Below are positions 61,287 through 64,000 of a DNA stretch of 64,000 nucleotides, piece after piece; within the stretch, counting starts at the first letter, position 1, and each line of letters starts with the position of its first letter. Made by a program: the position numbers and the translations under genes. The stretch covers positions 1-64,000 of the forward strand of contig NZ_JAGFVL010000040.1 in NCBI RefSeq assembly GCF_017599345.1. Direction: 5' to 3'. The notes beneath the pieces were generated by a model. It did no database searches. It saw nothing but the letters and a program-made list of their open reading frames with translations, and was not told the DNA's origin. This stretch comes from Gracilibacillus suaedae. Lineage in GTDB: Bacteria > Bacillota > Bacilli > Bacillales > Amphibacillaceae.

Positions 61287-63209
61287 TTAATAGATTGGTA
61301 ATACGTGAAAAAACACATTTGGAGATGCCATCCGATAATAATAACTGGACCAGCCTAAACCGGTTGTTTTATCTAGATTAGCATTAAACGGTAGACGATC
61401 TTGTTCTAGTTCCTCAATCCTTTCTATCTCACCATTCAAATAGTCCATAATTCGTTCTATTGCGGTTTCTAAACGAGCAATAAGTCCACCATAACGAATA
61501 TCGATCACTTCCCAGCCAAAAGGCTTATTAATGGTCAACCATTGCTTTTTATGTGCATTTCGCAAAACTTTAACCTTATCTATAATTTCAGGTAAGTCTA
61601 CATCAGCTATTCGCCGTAAGGTCTCTACCTGTTGATCATCATACGTTGTTTTTAGCTTTATACCGATAGCAGCCTTTTGTGCTAATACTGCCGACAATTT
61701 CTCTGGTACTTCAAAAATAAAGTCAAGCTCTAAACGTGGGTCTCGTGACTGTTTTATCTTATTCTCCAATTGTTGATAATGAAGAGAAACGTCATGTTCC
61801 ATCCCTTCTATATGTTTATCAAATAAGCCGAGAAGTACGTCTTGCCATAACAAAAATTTCGATGGATTTGTTTGGTCCAAGTTTCCTTTTACCACTCCCG
61901 GAATGGCATCTAAATCATTTAATTGTAAAAAGGTCTTCGCATCTAAACCAGTACAAAATTTAGTACGGGCATACCAATGTTCCTTATCAACAGTAGTTTG
62001 GAATTGATGTTCTGCATATAATTGTAAGCCAAGCATCGCCGAATAATAGTTATTTTCGTAACCGTCATCCCCCCATAAAGTAACAAAAACATCTTCTATA
62101 CCTTCTTGCTTACATACCGATAGAGCCGCTTCACTTGTTTTTAATGATAGTCCATAATTCGTTGCGAAGGTATTCCAAACCCAAATACCACCAGCAAACG
62201 CAGGTGTTTGTCCCAATTGTTTATGTTTAGCAATCAACGCCTGATAATCTTCTTGTTCCGTATGATAGTAATCCCAATACATCAGCTTGATATTGTCAGG
62301 TATTTTATTTTTCATAACCTCTGAAATTTCCGTTGACATATCATACTGATCATCCCCAGAATTAGAAGCTAGCTTTAAAAACATGTCACTCCACATCATG
62401 ACATCAAGCTCTAGTTTATCTGTTATTTCTTTTACCTGTCGTAAATGATCTGTCATCAAATCTATACGATCTTTATAGCCAAATTTATTTAAATAGATCC
62501 CTCTTCCTGATTCTTCGGCTTCATCCATTCCAATATGAATACGTTTAGTTCGGAAAGGTTGAGCAGCAGCGGTAATCATTTTTCGTAAAAATTCATATGT
62601 TGCTTCCTGTTCCACTAACAAAACACCTCTGGTATCCTTAAGGTGTGCTGCTGCATCCCACTTCAAAAACTCTTCTAAGTGTGCAAGTGTTTGGATACAA
62701 GGAATCAGCTCGATTCCAAATTGAAACGCATAATCATCAAGCTCTTGCAATTCTTGTTGTGTATAACGTCCTCGCATATATCCAAAGTAAGGAAAGTCTT
62801 TAACTTCATACGTATCTTCCATGTAAAGCATTGCAGCGTTAAATCCCATTAATGCCATTTTTCGAAGCATACCTTTGAATTGATCTACTCGGATCACGGC
62901 ATTTCTAGACAGGTCAAACATCGGACCAATTGTTTGAAAATGTGGTGTTTCTTTCATCATAAACGTTGCTTGTTCTTCACTGTATTGGACAAATAAACCA
63001 ATTGCTCTATAGACGTGATAGGCTTGACTATAAGAAATAAACCCTTCACCATTTCTGAACTCAACAACAGTCTCCTTACTATCACTCTTCTCTATTGTTA
63101 ATGGGATACCGTCTTCATGGAGGGTAATATTAATTTCCTTCTGTAATTCTTCAATACCAGGTAAAAATGAATGAAATTCTCCTTGTAATAAAATATACAA
63201 ATGGATCAC
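61287..63209 (-). CDS. GH20 beta-N-acetylhexosaminidase
   Basis: 640 residues. Catalytic barrel with the Asp-Glu pair D229-E230 in RIHIGMDEAEESGRG (Asp aligns the substrate acetamido group, Glu is the acid) and a WVWNTF aromatic site near 350. N-terminal small domain at about 1-90; the C-terminal 200 residues are helical. No signal peptide, so it cuts imported GlcNAc-containing oligosaccharides in the cytosol. It resembles the GH20C branch. In an operon with the ABC permease upstream and the lactonase and GNAT genes downstream. Confidence 0.9.
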   Translation of the reverse strand: MIHLYILLQGEFHSFLPGIEELQKEINITLHEDGIPLTIEKSDSKETVVEFRNGEGFISYSQAYHVYRAIGLFVQYSEEQATFMMKETPHFQTIGPMFDLSRNAVIRVDQFKGMLRKMALMGFNAAMLYMEDTYEVKDFPYFGYMRGRYTQQELQELDDYAFQFGIELIPCIQTLAHLEEFLKWDAAAHLKDTRGVLLVEQEATYEFLRKMITAAAQPFRTKRIHIGMDEAEESGRGIYLNKFGYKDRIDLMTDHLRQVKEITDKLELDVMMWSDMFLKLASNSGDDQYDMSTEISEVMKNKIPDNIKLMYWDYYHTEQEDYQALIAKHKQLGQTPAFAGGIWVWNTFATNYGLSLKTSEAALSVCKQEGIEDVFVTLWGDDGYENNYYSAMLGLQLYAEHQFQTTVDKEHWYARTKFCTGLDAKTFLQLNDLDAIPGVVKGNLDQTNPSKFLLWQDVLLGLFDKHIEGMEHDVSLHYQQLENKIKQSRDPRLELDFIFEVPEKLSAVLAQKAAIGIKLKTTYDDQQVETLRRIADVDLPEIIDKVKVLRNAHKKQWLTINKPFGWEVIDIRYGGLIARLETAIERIMDYLNGEIERIEELEQDRLPFNANLDKTTGLGWSSYYYRMASPNVFFHVLPIY

Positions 63210-63237
63210 CCTTTCTTTTTTGATTGTCTCTCAATCG

Positions 63238-64000
63238 TTACCCTTTTACTGCTCCAGATGTTGCTCCTTTTTCAAATGTTTTTTGAGCTACAAGATAGAA
63301 AATCAGTACAGGAATTACTGTCATCGCAATCGCCGCAGTCATTAAACCGTAATCTGTACCATATTGTGAACTAACATTAGATAATAGCACTACGATTGGT
63401 GCTACGCTTTCGTGTGATACTAATACTAATGAGGAGAATAAATCGTTATATGACCAAAGGAATACAAATATACCCACTGTTGCGAAAGAAGGTAATGATA
63501 TCGGTAAGAATACTCTAGTAAACATTTTGAATCGACCGCAGCCATCCATTACAGATGCCTCTTCCAATTCCTTGGGGATAGTCGCCATATAACCACTGAT
63601 AACCAAGATAGCAAAAGGCAAATTACCCGCAGTATGAGGAATAATCAGCGCAAGGTATGTATTGACGAGATCCATTTGAATCATCATCCGGTATACAGGA
63701 ACAATCGTAGCAAATGCTGGGATTAATAAACTTGCGATTAACAACGCTTGCAATACCCCTCTTAACTTAAATTGCATTCGTGCCATTGCAAAAGCTGCTA
63801 ATCCACCAATAAACAATACAAGTAGTACAACAGATCCAGATATAATAAAACTGTTCATATAACTCTTTCCAATGTTAACCGTTTCAAACGCATTTACATA
63901 ATTTTGCATCGTTGGGTCAGTTGGCATTTTAAATGTATCCGTAATAATCTCACGGGATTCCTTAAAAGAATTCAAGAATACCCATGCTAAAGGAAAAATG
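63238..64000 (-). CDS. Sugar ABC transporter permease (MalG type), partial
   Basis: The frame stays open to the right edge, so the N-terminus and start codon are outside the window; a Met near 63975 is internal. The visible part has five or more helices, EAA motif LEEASVMDGCGRFKMFTRVFLPIS and C-terminal EKGATSGAVKG. It lies 29 bases before the hexosaminidase gene and most likely imports that enzyme's substrate. The partner permease and binding protein should lie beyond 64000. Confidence 0.9.
   Translation of the reverse strand, partial: IFPLAWVFLNSFKESREIITDTFKMPTDPTMQNYVNAFETVNIGKSYMNSFIISGSVVLLVLFIGGLAAFAMARMQFKLRGVLQALLIASLLIPAFATIVPVYRMMIQMDLVNTYLALIIPHTAGNLPFAILVISGYMATIPKELEEASVMDGCGRFKMFTRVFLPISLPSFATVGIFVFLWSYNDLFSSLVLVSHESVAPIVVLLSNVSSQYGTDYGLMTAAIAMTVIPVLIFYLVAQKTFEKGATSGAVKG

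Noticed and set aside
1-64000. tRNA or rRNA genes, prophage genes, intact transposases and known metabolite riboswitches
   Set aside because: Looked for on both strands by eye; no cloverleaf, rRNA core, integrase/terminase/capsid frame, transposase frame or recognised riboswitch core was seen. A covariance-model search could still find something missed.

Overview
The window is low-GC Firmicute DNA. SD sequences are strong (AAGGAGG type), GTG and TTG starts are frequent, intrinsic terminators have U-tracts, and lipoboxes, class D-type sortase signals, PrkA/YhbH sporulation genes, an mpsABC locus and cre-like sites are present. This points to the Bacillaceae, probably a halotolerant soil or marine lineage of the Oceanobacillus/Gracilibacillus/Virgibacillus type (inference). 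I see no rRNA, tRNA, CRISPR array, prophage or intact insertion sequence.

Left part (1-31 kb), mostly household genes: a membrane-anchored MurF-like ligase; the bicarbonate/Na+ system mpsC, dabA (mpsB), dabB (mpsA); an aldo/keto reductase; an orphan MurG paralogue; a MATE exporter; an aldehyde dehydrogenase and a GH43 beta-xylosidase, each with a LacI-type AAACGTTT palindrome upstream; an APH-fold kinase; a NupC-type nucleoside transporter; a lipoprotein; yhbH; odhAB; yhdT-panF; prkA.

Right part (28-64 kb), a large polysaccharide-use region centred on chitin and N-acetylglucosamine (GlcNAc): a three-gene PTS operon (EIIA, BglG-type antiterminator, GlcNAc-type EIIBC) with a visible antiterminator/terminator leader; a GH18 chitinase with an LPDTA wall-sorting signal; a sugar ABC transporter with a YesMN-type two-component system; a four-gene operon (amidohydrolase/deacetylase, DgaE-like PLP ammonia-lyase, DgaF-like aldolase, PfkB kinase); an LplABC/YtcQ-type ABC transporter with a YesL protein; an AA10 lytic polysaccharide monooxygenase (LPMO) with two chitin-binding modules; a LacI-controlled operon (ABC transporter, an unknown 796-residue protein, GH127); and a GH20 hexosaminidase-lactonase-GNAT operon behind another ABC permease that runs off the right edge.

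Main inference: the LPMO would produce chitin fragments ending in N-acetylglucosaminate (C1-oxidised GlcNAc). The amidohydrolase operon has the enzyme types needed to deacetylate that acid, remove its amino group to give 2-keto-3-deoxygluconate (KDG), phosphorylate it and split it to pyruvate and glyceraldehyde-3-phosphate. The window would then hold both a hydrolytic chitin route (chitinase, hexosaminidase, GlcNAc PTS) and an oxidative one. A shared GTATAGAC-type palindrome precedes the PTS, deacetylase and LPMO units.

Between genes there are four copies of a structured repeat (15.6, 25.8, 44.5 and 44.8 kb). Their sequences differ but their three helices are kept by compensatory changes. A separate 21-bp GCGGACA unit occurs four times at 19.2-19.4 kb.
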